DNA of 64,000 nucleotides from a virus (IMGVR_UViG_3300004369_000002:1-64000); one strand, 5' to 3'. Counted from the stretch's first letter, positions 40,701 through 49,853 are shown. The notes: generated from the letters alone by a model not told the origin. Program-made: numbers and translations.

Positions 40701-41489
40701 ACAAACGCAACATTGAACCTGGGTCGTGGCCGTACAGCCAACATGGAAGGGACTGCAGGAAGGGACCTGGAAGAAATTCTTGGTACTGATGCTGGGCTTC
40801 GTAGAAGCGAAAACCAGGAATTTTTAGCCGAATACGGTAATGAGACCGAGCGAATGATCGCTGGCTTTGGCACTGCACTTGACCCGCTGGAACAAGGGAT
40901 GGCCACATTCAATAACAATATCAACTTGTTGATTGCTGCAGTCGGCGGCAACCCGAGCGGTTCTTCATCTAGCGCGACGACAACCAGCACATCGACGGCT
41001 AGGAACACTAGGACTGGACGGGGGCAAACAGATGGCGATACATCATCGCCCCGATGGAATATCTTGCAGACACTTGGCAAACACTCGTCATTTGATATGG
41101 GTATCGCCGGAACGCGACAGATTTCATCTGGGCTGCGTAACTACAATCTTGGCTCCTTGTCCTCCGATCATGCCATGGGACGCGCCTATGACCTGACCGG
41201 ACAAAACCTTGGCGCATACCAGTCAGCAGTGCGGGCAGCAGGAGGCCTGGCCGAGTTCCATGGCCGAGGTGGAAGCCGTCATCTACACGTTGTTCCTGGC
41301 GCTGGCCCGGTCGGTGACAGTGCGACGCCATACATGGGAGCGCCCTCGGGAGGCGGATCGATCACAACCAACGATTCATACAGCATTGTTGTGAATGCGA
41401 CGCCAGGCATGGATGTCAAGCAGTTGGCAGATGAGGTCATGAGCCGCCTGGAACGCAAGCAGCGCGACATGTACGAGAGGCGGCAGTAA
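37773..41489 (+). CDS. Tape measure protein with M15-like peptidase domain
   Basis: A 1238-residue protein that sets tail length. It begins with a charged coiled coil and has several Ala/Gly-rich hydrophobic stretches, near 95-125, 495-530 and 570-665. The last include TTGVGAGTGAAFGAAAG and IGAVLGTIIGGVIGW. A disordered Ser/Thr linker near 1065-1090 leads to a compact domain with SSDHAMGRAYDLTG at 1130-1143 and RHLHVVPG at 1169-1176. This His-Asp ... His pattern matches M15 D,D-peptidase-like domains found in phage tail proteins, so local peptidoglycan cutting during DNA entry is likely. The start has GGAG eight bases upstream. Confidence 0.92.
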   Translation: MAEREKVTIRIDVDADTAAIDRLQKRLKELCRQADRCNETFSKLGRTFEDNEKEVNKSTKSNDKNRKSLSALARAGDKVSDVFGKTFKLALKGTAIATAALAAALSSVNLLLKTGQVLTRAWNASVRGLGVAAANAAAGVAALAAVFTQAMRQFAAAQSSANYKGSFAGASQGLRTMQTDVELAVFGVQSLTSAFAAASRNSPVTSGTVKSLRGLADFAIASGDMEKGLTAAANLVSLLQSGKAAGGQDVLAAAAELGPQFEKAYKTALKGGKATNAELLKMFSSGALAQQAGVAGTAGNVRGTLLGQLKMFATEFQTIFADIGQNFIEPVQRAFNEIRRIFLRTVVAISGNLGQFARGPFVDTLVKVVDKLGTLTATLFNVYLPKTGEVVNNFVNKWNSFTGAIDKAFTKFGRFLNRFSDASKVLNTFFGSILRAIGGEIGTGFENFADLIVKNQDDFLKFGDSLGKLIKQIGRLFSEIRDAFFQALPAITNIVNAITQLVGALASLVNILGPLGVIALPLLAMGMSSKGRGRLGAAGRFVGTPGGGAVTAAMAAQLIPGLGGDLLTAGILGGFGGAKIAGKMGGAYAGLLGAGAGVVGGAGVVASNYTSQWAENAFGNTAATTGVGAGTGAAFGAAAGTMILPGVGTAIGAVLGTIIGGVIGWMNSGKAKKAARQGGERFAEGYADNITLALQHGAIREAETMSMRFDTNLQKATDGMNRAGEARKKADEVFGKRMEDIQPVIDQFNRNLDDLTRITGRTEEEIIALAQSAEVDLGSNLLDLQEIMQKTGLAVGKFGEDFNAAINNVIGEAASSIYRTFEILDAPRVMDQAAIALQEAIASGAGLTDQDRSQFLQTLFTQAQLVTGGDPLETIRYLRENIGTLDAPGIQFTTPGSRLYGLQGDLLGGGGAQMMGAAYGTIGTGLRDVIRGNIISEVGRAGATIDVAQLDAALAGITDLAELERIGEAVRQSGFITNATLNLGRGRTANMEGTAGRDLEEILGTDAGLRRSENQEFLAEYGNETERMIAGFGTALDPLEQGMATFNNNINLLIAAVGGNPSGSSSSATTTSTSTARNTRTGRGQTDGDTSSPRWNILQTLGKHSSFDMGIAGTRQISSGLRNYNLGSLSSDHAMGRAYDLTGQNLGAYQSAVRAAGGLAEFHGRGGSRHLHVVPGAGPVGDSATPYMGAPSGGGSITTNDSYSIVVNATPGMDVKQLADEVMSRLERKQRDMYERRQ

Positions 41490-42211
41490 TGGCTAGTCAG
41501 TCGTCAGATCTTCGTAAGATTCGTGTTACGCCGCAATTAGCGCGAGTGAGCGCGGGCGTCCCATCTATTCGCACACGCAATAACTCAGTCGCTCAGAAAG
41601 CATTGATCAAGTACCCGCAGATGATCGCTGCAAAAACTCAGGGTACAGAAGAAGAACTGGAGTTCACATTCCCGTTCCCTCCACAGTCTGTTTCGTATCG
41701 CGATTTAGCGCCGGAAATGTCGCAGATCGCGCGCCCTGGACGTACACCAATTGTTGCTTTTAGTCGTTACAAGGCACGCCAGGTGGATCTACAGTTTTTG
41801 GTTGCCGTGCCCACAGATGGTCTTTTTATCGATGTTGAAAACGACGTGCGGCTTTTGCAGTTTATGGCGGCAACCGGTCGTCCAGTTTGGTTTTACAACT
41901 TTGACAAGTTTCTTGGCAACACGTTCTCGGAAATTACAATCGGACAGATCACGTTTTTTTGGACGATCACCGATCTGAACTTCACGTCAATTCGTCGTAA
42001 TTCGGCGCAAAGAATTGTGCAGGCAGAAGTATCGATGAGTATTGTTGAAAATAACAATCCAAAAATTGTGGTTGCGCAGTTGCCGAAGATCACTTACGGG
42101 GAGAATCCTCCCGCTAGATCAAATCGTCCGAGCACCGCTCCGCCAGAGCAGGAGTTTGTGGAGTGGACTGACGTTTGGGAGACGGGCAACTCGCGAGCAG
42201 GATCCCCCTAA
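41489..42211 (+). CDS. Baseplate hub-proximal tail protein
   Basis: A 240-residue protein after the tape measure, overlapping its stop (TAATG). The strand-rich core (EELEFTFPFPPQSVSYRDLAPEMSQIARPGRTPIVAFSRY...) resembles the first domain of XkdP/gp53-like tail proteins that link tube and hub. No LysM is seen; the C-terminus is a proline-rich tail. Function is assigned from order and topology. Confidence 0.65.
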   Translation: MASQSSDLRKIRVTPQLARVSAGVPSIRTRNNSVAQKALIKYPQMIAAKTQGTEEELEFTFPFPPQSVSYRDLAPEMSQIARPGRTPIVAFSRYKARQVDLQFLVAVPTDGLFIDVENDVRLLQFMAATGRPVWFYNFDKFLGNTFSEITIGQITFFWTITDLNFTSIRRNSAQRIVQAEVSMSIVENNNPKIVVAQLPKITYGENPPARSNRPSTAPPEQEFVEWTDVWETGNSRAGSP

Positions 42212-42213
42212 AA

Positions 42214-43794
42214 ATGAGTTCGTTCATTCCGATCGATAAAGACTTGTTCCAGATTGGTGATATTGCCACCAATGTTATGAATGACATATCTGAATATGTT
42301 TCATCGTTTGATGTGTCGTTTAGTATGGATGGAACATCAGAATTGGCGATTGAGATAGTTGACCCGAACTTCCAGTTTGGAAACAATAATTATTTCCAGA
42401 TTCGACGTGACATCTTGTACAACCGCAATATGTTTGAAATTGCGGCAGTCGAAGTTCGTCAATCCGAGTCAGTTCATCCGGTGTACCGCATTCAGGCTAG
42501 GAATAAAGCGGTTCAGATGATGAAACGTGATAAGACGCCGGAAGCGTATCGCGGCACGTCAGCATCGGATTATGCCAGGACCGTAGCGAAACGGTTCAAC
42601 ATGGATGTCGTTATTGAGGAAACCGCCAAGAAGCAGTCCATCGTGAAAGGGCGGAGCGGGAAAAATGACGAGTCGGTTTGGGACGTTCTTCAACGGTCAG
42701 CCGGTGATGCGCAGTTCGTGTGTTTTGAAGTGGACAACATTCTCTTCTTTTGTTCTCAAACGTTCCTTCTGGGTAAATGGGGTGACCCTAAGTACAAGTG
42801 GGGTGATGGGACGTTTGTTCCTTATGGGTGGCCGAACCCAAACGAAGAAGCGTTTCCGGGAGCCACGGAAAAGTACATGTTGATCGACATGCCGACGGTT
42901 CGCCGTTCGGACGACAATCCAATGGATGCTGAAGGCATGATAAATGTTGAGCGAACCAACGGGCGTTTGCTTCGTCCGGGTATGACGATCGTATTGACTG
43001 GCATCCCAGATTTTGAGGGTTTCTTTCTTATTGACTCGGTTGATTTTGCGGAAGGTAGCCCGGACCCGGTTCGGATTTCGTTTAGGACACCTGTCAAGCC
43101 GAAAGAGGATCAGAAGAGGAACACTGGAACATCGCAAAGTAGCCAGAACAGCGGTGGAGGTTTGGCTCCTACTGCTTTGCCGACAGATATTGCGAACAAG
43201 ATTCGTGATTATGTTTCGCGAAATTATCCTCGGGCCGAGTTCACTACGCCTGATGGGTTTGCCCAAAAGATAATGGCCGCAGCCAATGAGGCGGTGGCGT
43301 GGGCAACGTTCATTTATGTCAACGGTAAGACTGTTGCTCAGCAGAACGAGTTGCTGGAGAAGTATGCGACTTCGCTGGCCGGAGGTAAGGGCAATATTCG
43401 ATGGAGGGCAGTTGCGAGCGTGAAGTCGTTGTTAAGAGGGAGCACGATCAATGCGTTGGCTCAGGCTTATGCTTCGGCGTTGCCTTCGTCGGCGTACAAC
43501 GGGATTGTTCGTTACTTTTCCAGTCAGGCAGTGGCGAGCGAACGAGACCGACTGGTTCAACTGGCCAGAATTGATGCGTACACTATTTACAAAGCGACTA
43601 CCAAGTCAGAACAAGACAAACTTTTCACTAAGTTCAGAAATCAATACGGCACTAACAGCCCCAGTTATCTCGTTCTTGTTAATATCAGAGGCACAATCTC
43701 ACGAACCGGAACCACAAATCTGGACAATGCATTCCCACCAACCACGCTAGTGGGTTCCTCCAGAAGTGGTGGCGGCGGAATCTCTTACAGGTGA
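42214..43794 (+). CDS. Baseplate hub protein (gp27/gpD-like)
   Basis: A 526-residue protein. I use ATG 42214, three bases after the previous stop, with AGGA upstream; the frame extends 13 codons further but overlaps the previous gene. It has YVSSFDVSFSMDGTSELAIEIVDPNF at the start, then KTPEAYRGTSASDYARTVAKRFNMDVV, SVWDVLQRSAGDAQFVCFE and GEGMINVERTNGRLLRPGM-like elements, the order seen in XkdQ/late-control D hub proteins. The hub forms the platform for the central spike. A helical C-terminal extension is additional. Confidence 0.8.
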   Translation: MSSFIPIDKDLFQIGDIATNVMNDISEYVSSFDVSFSMDGTSELAIEIVDPNFQFGNNNYFQIRRDILYNRNMFEIAAVEVRQSESVHPVYRIQARNKAVQMMKRDKTPEAYRGTSASDYARTVAKRFNMDVVIEETAKKQSIVKGRSGKNDESVWDVLQRSAGDAQFVCFEVDNILFFCSQTFLLGKWGDPKYKWGDGTFVPYGWPNPNEEAFPGATEKYMLIDMPTVRRSDDNPMDAEGMINVERTNGRLLRPGMTIVLTGIPDFEGFFLIDSVDFAEGSPDPVRISFRTPVKPKEDQKRNTGTSQSSQNSGGGLAPTALPTDIANKIRDYVSRNYPRAEFTTPDGFAQKIMAAANEAVAWATFIYVNGKTVAQQNELLEKYATSLAGGKGNIRWRAVASVKSLLRGSTINALAQAYASALPSSAYNGIVRYFSSQAVASERDRLVQLARIDAYTIYKATTKSEQDKLFTKFRNQYGTNSPSYLVLVNIRGTISRTGTTNLDNAFPPTTLVGSSRSGGGGISYR

Positions 43795-44231
43795 CAATCG
43801 TGTACAACCTCATTTCCCCAGATAAAGCCGCTTCCGTTGAACTGGAGAAAAACGGCCTATTTGTCGGCACCGTTACCCTGGTTGAGGACAAGAAGGTGTA
43901 CGTAGAGATTCCCCAGTTGACACCTGGGTTCAGTTACGGGCCCTGCATGGTGGTTGCCAACAACCTGAATGTGACGCTGACACGCGCTACGGCTGTAACC
44001 GAGACGGTTGAGACAACGGGAAGTGCGATCGTTTCGGTCTCGGGCGGGGGAACAAGTCCTGTGACGTCGACGTCATCGACTTTCGTCAAATCCGTAAGCG
44101 ACAACACAAATGAGTTTGTCGTTCTGGTTGACATCGAAATGGTTGTTCCGCCCGTAGGAAGTTTGGTTCTCTGCGGCTTCCTCAACAACAGCCTGGACGA
44201 AATAATCGTCCTCGGATCCATACTCTCATAG
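43791..44231 (+). CDS. Baseplate spike/OB-fold protein (gpV-like)
   Basis: A 146-residue protein with a GTG start overlapping the hub stop. FVGTVTLVEDKKVYVEIPQLTPGFSYGPCMVV and VVPPVGSLVLCGFLNNSLDEIIVLGS form an OB fold as in gpV/gp5-type spike or hub-adaptor proteins. The Ser/Thr-rich middle is a loop. No long repeat of spike beta-helix is seen, so a separate spike tip or a short one is expected. Confidence 0.75.
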   Translation: MTIVYNLISPDKAASVELEKNGLFVGTVTLVEDKKVYVEIPQLTPGFSYGPCMVVANNLNVTLTRATAVTETVETTGSAIVSVSGGGTSPVTSTSSTFVKSVSDNTNEFVVLVDIEMVVPPVGSLVLCGFLNNSLDEIIVLGSILS

Positions 44232-44242
44232 CCCTCTGGGCG

Positions 44243-44251
44243 TGGCAAAAT
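44243..44251 (+). promoter_or_regulatory. Possible -10-like element before the gp25-like gene
   Basis: TGG-CAAAAT ends seven bases before the ATG of a gene that has no ribosome site. The arrangement mirrors the leaderless promoter at 28660, though the box is imperfect. Confidence 0.3.
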
Positions 44252-44257
44252 TAAAGA

Positions 44258-44554
44258 ATGGACACCTTGCGCATTCCACTTCGTTTTCGTAACGGTGAGG
44301 CAGAAAAACTCACCGAAGGCTCAGACGAATACTTTGCGCAACTCCTGGCCCTGACCGCCCAAATTTTGCCCGGTGAACTGCCCCTGAACCCCAACTACGG
44401 GGTAGACGACCCCACGTTCAGTGAAGCGGCCCGTCGATCTTTGGCTTTCGTAGCAGGGGCTTTTATCCCAGAAATCGTATTGGAAAACGTAGAAATTATT
44501 GACACAGACTCGGGCAGGTCACAAATTGACATTGCCTTCACGGTAAGGACCTAA
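44258..44554 (+). CDS. Baseplate wedge protein, gp25-like
   Basis: A 98-residue protein of the gp25/W family, which nucleates sheath assembly. Visible elements are LTEGSDEYFAQLLALTAQILPGELPLNPNYG and a TFSEAARRSLAFVAGAFIPEIVLENVEI core, where an E-P-like turn is replaced. It lies between spike-like and J-like genes, the standard order. No ribosome site precedes the ATG. Confidence 0.85.
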   Translation: MDTLRIPLRFRNGEAEKLTEGSDEYFAQLLALTAQILPGELPLNPNYGVDDPTFSEAARRSLAFVAGAFIPEIVLENVEIIDTDSGRSQIDIAFTVRT

Positions 44555-44555
44555 A

Positions 44556-45989
44556 ATGCCGTCTCCGGATTTCAGCGAATACATTGACCTCACCATCAAC
44601 GACCTCCAACCGGAGGACGTTTACAACGGTGCCGTCGAATACGCCAGGGAGGCACTGCCGGAATTTGATCCTCGGGCAGGGACCGTTGAAGATGCGCTGC
44701 TTCAGGCCATGTCATATGTGTCTGGCGAGGTTATGGGGGCTATCAACCGTTTGCCCAATGGTTTGATGGAAGGCATTTTGCGGTTGATGGGTTTTGCCCG
44801 CTCCGAAGACACCTTTGCAACTGGTGCTGTTATTTTCACAACGATTGACGACACGGGATTGTCGATCCCCGCTGGAACCCAAGTCGCATTCACCGAAATC
44901 ACAGCAACAGGCAGCATCCAGCACATCTTCGAAACAACCGAGAGTGCACAAATAAGTTTCGGATCCACCACCTCATCCGCCGTTCCCATGGTCGCAATTG
45001 ATACAGGAGAAAAACCGGCAATTGCTGACGGAGATGGGATGATCATCTTAACCGCCTCTAACAAACTGTTTTCAGCAGTATTTTCTGGTTCCCTTACGCA
45101 AGGAGCCGTCGGAGAATCAGATTCCGACTACTTCCAGAGAGGCGTACGTTACCTGCAGAGCCTTTCCAGCGCCCTCGCCACACCCACACAAATAGCCGCC
45201 TATGTCCTCACAAACTATTTAGAGGTATACAGGGCGAACGCCATTGATTTAAGTGACCTTGATGAACTGACAGGAATCACCATCTTCGAAAGTGGAGGCC
45301 TAATTGGGGCATCTTTGACACCCAACGTGACCACGGTTGCCCCCGTAGTCAACCCAGGCGACCTGATTCGGATTTATGGGGCGACACCGGAATATTTCAA
45401 TGGCATATTCGAAATTGACAGCGTTGACCCGTATCCGGGTTCGACAATCTATTTCAGTAACACCGTTGGAGCATCGTCCGGCGAAACACACAGCGGCACG
45501 TACACCTTGGAACTGTTGGAAGGCTTGAAGAAAACGACAGCAGACAATCTGGGGTCAGTGACAGTGGTGGTCAACAGCGTCGAAGCCGGAGACCTAACAA
45601 ACACATATAGAAACACCATTAAGAGTGGCGTTTCTCAAAAAATTATTGGGGGAATAAGCCTAAAGGTAGTCAATGCCCTCATCCTTGATTTTGATGTCAA
45701 TATTACGATTGGTCTCAGATCTGGCTATGCGGAACTTGACGTGCGAACAGCAGTCGATACCGCAATCACCAACTACCTCTCCCCTCTACAGTGGGATTGG
45801 TCTGACGAAATCCGTTTGACGACATTAACCACTCTCATCGCCGAAATCGGAGGCGTTGACTACGTGGATAGTGTCTCCATGACGCTTCAAGCAGGAGAAC
45901 TGCTTGCTCAGCAGTTGGTTAACGGAAACATCCAATTCCTATACCACGGCATGCTGCCTCGCGCATCTGTAACGGTAGGCGTGGTGTGA
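44556..45989 (+). CDS. Baseplate wedge protein, J-like
   Basis: A 477-residue baseplate J-family protein. It has a helical N-terminus (YVSGEVMGAINRLPNGLMEGILRLMGFARSEDT), then the TFATGAVIFTTIDDTGLSIPAGTQV strand pair, GAVGESDSDYFQRGVRYLQSLSSALATPTQIAAYV and a VNALILDFDVNITIGLRSGYAELDVRTAV domain followed by ITNYLSPLQWDWSDEIRLTTL. These are hallmarks of gpJ/gp6-like wedges that lock the sheath to the hub. One base separates it from the gp25-like gene. Confidence 0.93.
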   Translation: MPSPDFSEYIDLTINDLQPEDVYNGAVEYAREALPEFDPRAGTVEDALLQAMSYVSGEVMGAINRLPNGLMEGILRLMGFARSEDTFATGAVIFTTIDDTGLSIPAGTQVAFTEITATGSIQHIFETTESAQISFGSTTSSAVPMVAIDTGEKPAIADGDGMIILTASNKLFSAVFSGSLTQGAVGESDSDYFQRGVRYLQSLSSALATPTQIAAYVLTNYLEVYRANAIDLSDLDELTGITIFESGGLIGASLTPNVTTVAPVVNPGDLIRIYGATPEYFNGIFEIDSVDPYPGSTIYFSNTVGASSGETHSGTYTLELLEGLKKTTADNLGSVTVVVNSVEAGDLTNTYRNTIKSGVSQKIIGGISLKVVNALILDFDVNITIGLRSGYAELDVRTAVDTAITNYLSPLQWDWSDEIRLTTLTTLIAEIGGVDYVDSVSMTLQAGELLAQQLVNGNIQFLYHGMLPRASVTVGVV

Positions 45990-45990
45990 T

Positions 45991-47472
45991 ATGGCCCACG
46001 AACTTGATGACATCGTAGATGGACCGCTGACAAGCAACAAACTGTCGGGAGATAACGCGAGTTTTGTGACTTCAGTCGGAGGCTGGACTTCCACCAACTC
46101 CAACCTTGCACCAGAATTCGATTTCAAAAAATACGACAACATCAACTCCCTGAAAATAACACCAACCGCATATGACCCAATCGTTCTTTCATTGAACGGC
46201 ACAAACACTTCTCTCAGGGAAGCGAACGACAACATCGACCTACATTTTTGGATGTGGTCCACTAATGACGTTCTGGTGACGGTGGATCTATCTCTTGGAT
46301 CGGACGAGACTTCAACCATCTCCCAAACATACGCTGGGGGAATATGGAATGTCGTACGAGCAAACCCGATCGATGTTCCACTGTCCTCTGAAACATATCC
46401 GATAGGTATAACCATCACTCTAACTAATCATGGTGGCGGAGCCGTATGGCTTTCAAACCCGGTCTTATACCAAGAATATAATTTCACTAGAAATCGGTTC
46501 GTAAGAGAAACCGTACCTTTGATACCCCGCATTTTCACGGAACTGGACAAGATTCAAACTCGTCCCACGTTCCCCATGTATCGGATGATGGAAATTGGCT
46601 TGGCATACGCCGGAGTCGCATTCGAACAACAGGAACATTTCAGATATCGGGATGTGGCAGGAGGAAAAAAAACTGCCAACCGCGAGACGTTGAGTGGGTT
46701 GGTCGACCCAACAGTTGCTGATGTAGCCATTCTTCCGTGGCTTTCCCAGTTCACGGGAACTCAGTACATCGACCCCACTATCCGCACAACACCATGGGGC
46801 AACCTGCCCGAGACCTGGCTGCAAGTCATGCAGGACATCGACGAAGCAGTCGACATCGTTCTGAACGTCACCTCTTTGACCCGTACATCAAACGTAGTTT
46901 CAGCAGTTCTAGATGGCGACGTCACAGACTACGCGATCGGCCAAACAGTTCTTGTTAGCGGTGCTGGCACATTTGATGGGCAGTTCTTAATCACAGGACA
47001 AAATATTGGGACATCTACTATCGAATGGTCGCAGGACGGCTCAGATGACACCATTTTGACAGGCACAGTGTCTCTCGTTGATCAATCGTGGATTGAACTG
47101 GAATCGTTCCGAATTGACATCACGAACCGTGTTGAGTTCCTGCGTTGGCAGGTGGAAAACCAGTATTACGGGGTGAGGGCTGGAACTTTGGAGGCTTTGG
47201 CGGAGGCCACGAAGTTTTACCTGAGCGGCACTAAGACTGTCAACATTTTTCCGAAGCATCAAGGCGTACCGTTTTTGATCAAGATCTTCACGAAAACGTC
47301 GGAAACCCCCGGTGGTGTAGAAGGTGAAGAGTCCTTGGAATTAGCCCAAGCCCTACAGAAAGCAAAGCCCGCAGGGTTTAAAATAGTCCATGAATGTAAT
47401 AGCGATGGAACGGATTCGCTATTTGTTTTGGGTAGTTCAACTGATGGACTTTTGTCTAGCAGTCTTCTGTAA
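45991..47472 (+). CDS. Tail protein I-like baseplate/fibre connector
   Basis: A 493-residue protein following the J-like gene, where gpI is found. The N-terminal half is a lectin- or jelly-roll-like strand region. The middle has FTELDKIQTRPTFPMYRMMEIG and LVDPTVADVAILPWLSQFTG, and the C-terminus has VEFLRWQVENQYYGVRAGTLEALAEATKFYLSG. The last is the typical gpI element that anchors fibres to wedges. It is followed by fibre genes. Confidence 0.8.
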   Translation: MAHELDDIVDGPLTSNKLSGDNASFVTSVGGWTSTNSNLAPEFDFKKYDNINSLKITPTAYDPIVLSLNGTNTSLREANDNIDLHFWMWSTNDVLVTVDLSLGSDETSTISQTYAGGIWNVVRANPIDVPLSSETYPIGITITLTNHGGGAVWLSNPVLYQEYNFTRNRFVRETVPLIPRIFTELDKIQTRPTFPMYRMMEIGLAYAGVAFEQQEHFRYRDVAGGKKTANRETLSGLVDPTVADVAILPWLSQFTGTQYIDPTIRTTPWGNLPETWLQVMQDIDEAVDIVLNVTSLTRTSNVVSAVLDGDVTDYAIGQTVLVSGAGTFDGQFLITGQNIGTSTIEWSQDGSDDTILTGTVSLVDQSWIELESFRIDITNRVEFLRWQVENQYYGVRAGTLEALAEATKFYLSGTKTVNIFPKHQGVPFLIKIFTKTSETPGGVEGEESLELAQALQKAKPAGFKIVHECNSDGTDSLFVLGSSTDGLLSSSLL

Positions 47473-47481
47473 GGAGTAGTT

Positions 47482-48222
47482 ATGGCTGGTGCAGGTTTTC
47501 GAACATGGGTAGACGAGGAGCCTCTATATGCGGCTGATGTCGTTTCGTATCTCATGGAGCAGTCGGTTATGGTGTTTGCGTCCACGAGTGCCAGAGATGC
47601 CGCAATCTCTGTTCCGACGGAAGGAATGATCTCCTACACCAAGGATGACAATGTGATCCGTTACTTCGATGGGACGTTGTGGAATGCCATTGGGGAGATC
47701 ACTGGTGGCTCAGGTATTTCGGTTTCAGAGTCAACATCGTCGTTCACAATTTCGTTGAATGTTGATGCTAAGGGTGATTTGCTGGTTGGTACCGCCAACG
47801 ACACGGTGGCTCGTATCCCTGTCGGTTCCGATGGTCAGGTTTTGACTGCCGCGTCAGGAGAGACAACTGGTGTGGCTTGGCAAGATGGCTTCACTTATGC
47901 GTCGCCTTTAACAACACAGACAAAGTCAGCGTCTTACACGCTTAGTTCTGCTGATGCCGGAAAGTTGTCTTGGATTGATACAACCGCTGGTGATGTGATT
48001 ATTACGCTCCCTGATGGCGCTACAGATCCTGGCTTGGATGACGGTCACCAATTCATGTTTCTAAGTATCAGTTCTGCGAACGATGTTATTTTCCAGGGCA
48101 ATGGCACATCAAATGTCGTTAGTAAAAATGCCTTTCTGACCATGAAGGGCGCATATCATGCTGTAACAGCAGTATTCTACGCTACATCTGATACTTGGAT
48201 TCTGGTAGGCGATCTGGGATAA
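47482..48222 (+). CDS. Tail fibre protein
   Basis: A 246-residue strand-rich protein. It opens with a short adaptor (GFRTWVDEEPLYAADVVSYLMEQSV) and a TEGMISYTKDDNVIRYFDGTLWNAIGE hairpin module. A GDLLVGTANDTVARIPVGSDGQVLTA module follows and recurs in three later fibre genes. The C-terminus is beta-structured. AAGGAG lies before the ATG. Confidence 0.78.
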   Translation: MAGAGFRTWVDEEPLYAADVVSYLMEQSVMVFASTSARDAAISVPTEGMISYTKDDNVIRYFDGTLWNAIGEITGGSGISVSESTSSFTISLNVDAKGDLLVGTANDTVARIPVGSDGQVLTAASGETTGVAWQDGFTYASPLTTQTKSASYTLSSADAGKLSWIDTTAGDVIITLPDGATDPGLDDGHQFMFLSISSANDVIFQGNGTSNVVSKNAFLTMKGAYHAVTAVFYATSDTWILVGDLG

Positions 48223-48224
48223 TC

Positions 48225-49853
48225 ATGCCTAACTTCTCCTATTATCTAGCGTCGCAGGCTGTTTCGGGTCGTGAAGTCAATGTGTATCTTCTCGTTCATC
48301 GACTTGATACGACTGGAACCAACAAATTAACGGATCTTGTCAATGTTGGCCCGTACGATGTAAATGGTCGCGATACCTATGATCAAGTGGCGCTAGGAAT
48401 AAAAAATGATGGAGGTTTTGATTCTGATGGTCCATTTGATTACTGGCATATTTACGCGCCCCATAGTCGTGGGGACTCATTCTGGGGTCCTCTAAGTCCA
48501 ACTGCAAACTTCAACATCAGTGCACCGCAATACGACGGAGTTTACAGCGGTGGCGCAACATCATCAGAGCCAACAACAAGACTCACAGCGCTCAATCAAA
48601 ACATGCATGTGTATCAGGCTCTGGCTCAAGAAGTTATTGCCAATAACGACTATGACATGGTTGTTCTGGCGTGGATGTACGACGACCTGGTTTTGGGGCC
48701 GCTTATTGGTGTGCCACTGTATCAATGGGGAAGAAAAATTACTGCTGGTTCAGGGGACAGGTTTTTAAGTAATTTGTATTTTGACAATTGGAATACATAC
48801 CTCTACTGGGGTTTGCACGGCACTACCACATCGCTAGGTCAGACATATATGTACCTGCGAAAGTACAACCAGTCTGGCACATTGATCTGGCATCGACGAT
48901 TGCAGTCAACCGTAACATCGCCGACTCGTAATCAGATGGGAACCTTGGCGGGTTTTGACACTGGCCGAATAGTCGTGCCAATTACTGTTGCCGCCTCGTC
49001 CACGGAATACAAGTTTGGCCTTGCTTATTATGACGCGTCAGGCAACCTAGAGGCGAACTCTATTTACTACTCTTGGGACAGCCCTGCTGTGAGTGGCTAT
49101 GCGAGTCCAGCATCATCAGTAGTTTCGTCGCGCCCAGCGTGGGATCGACAATATTTTGGTTGGCACTGGTATGACTTTGATTACACTCAGGCTCAAACAA
49201 ATTTCATCGCGGCACTTGGAGCCAGTGTTGGCACATTCTTTTTCACGCAGACCACCGCACCAGGTTTGATGGTGTCTGGTGCCATTGAGACTCTTGGTTC
49301 TGATCCGGGCGATGCAATTTTCCTCTGCCTTAACGATGAAACAGGGTTTGCTGCCACATCGCTTGTTTTGATCAAATTGGATTTTGACGGTGATGTTATT
49401 TGGCAAAGAAAACTCACTGTAAGAGGGCAGTATGAAACTGGTGGCGCAGTCACCAGTGGAACAACAACGATTTCCCAAGCGAAAATTAACTGGCGTGACG
49501 AAGAGGGATTTTCCTTGGCCCTCACAGTGAAGGAAGAATCCGGCTGGGGTGGGGATCCCGACTCTCCGGAAATTACCGCTTTCATGTCTTTCCCCTCTGA
49601 TGGTTCGGGATTGACGGGAGAGTATGTCAAACTTGAATTTGATCAGGGATTCAACTCAAGCCTAAATCCTCTGGTGTCACTAGCGTATAAATATGAAGAA
49701 TCAAACTTTGTGTTTAGTGAACCAGTATTGATCAGCGAGACTCAAGTTGGGGCGACGAGCGCTACCACCAACCCGTTTAGCCAAACTAATGTCACATCTA
49801 GTCCAACGAAGACTGAGTTTTCGGTTGAATCGGCGAACGGAGTGTATCGATGA
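48225..49853 (+). CDS. Probable adhesin or fibre protein, propeller-like
   Basis: A 542-residue protein. I use ATG 48225, next to the previous stop. It is rich in aromatic and Ser/Thr residues, with repeating W-x-R and D-x-x-G turns (GTLIWHRRLQS, GDVIWQRKLTV) suggesting a beta-propeller. No enzymatic motif is seen. It probably binds a host surface ligand. The repeating DxDGxxxW pattern is similar to that of quinoprotein-like propellers. Confidence 0.65.
   Translation: MPNFSYYLASQAVSGREVNVYLLVHRLDTTGTNKLTDLVNVGPYDVNGRDTYDQVALGIKNDGGFDSDGPFDYWHIYAPHSRGDSFWGPLSPTANFNISAPQYDGVYSGGATSSEPTTRLTALNQNMHVYQALAQEVIANNDYDMVVLAWMYDDLVLGPLIGVPLYQWGRKITAGSGDRFLSNLYFDNWNTYLYWGLHGTTTSLGQTYMYLRKYNQSGTLIWHRRLQSTVTSPTRNQMGTLAGFDTGRIVVPITVAASSTEYKFGLAYYDASGNLEANSIYYSWDSPAVSGYASPASSVVSSRPAWDRQYFGWHWYDFDYTQAQTNFIAALGASVGTFFFTQTTAPGLMVSGAIETLGSDPGDAIFLCLNDETGFAATSLVLIKLDFDGDVIWQRKLTVRGQYETGGAVTSGTTTISQAKINWRDEEGFSLALTVKEESGWGGDPDSPEITAFMSFPSDGSGLTGEYVKLEFDQGFNSSLNPLVSLAYKYEESNFVFSEPVLISETQVGATSATTNPFSQTNVTSSPTKTEFSVESANGVYR

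Noticed and set aside
44062-44075. Perfect 14-bp palindrome TGACGTCGACGTCA
   Set aside because: It lies within the coding sequence of the spike-like gene in a Ser/Thr-rich loop; repeated ACGTCG codons explain it and no promoter is near.
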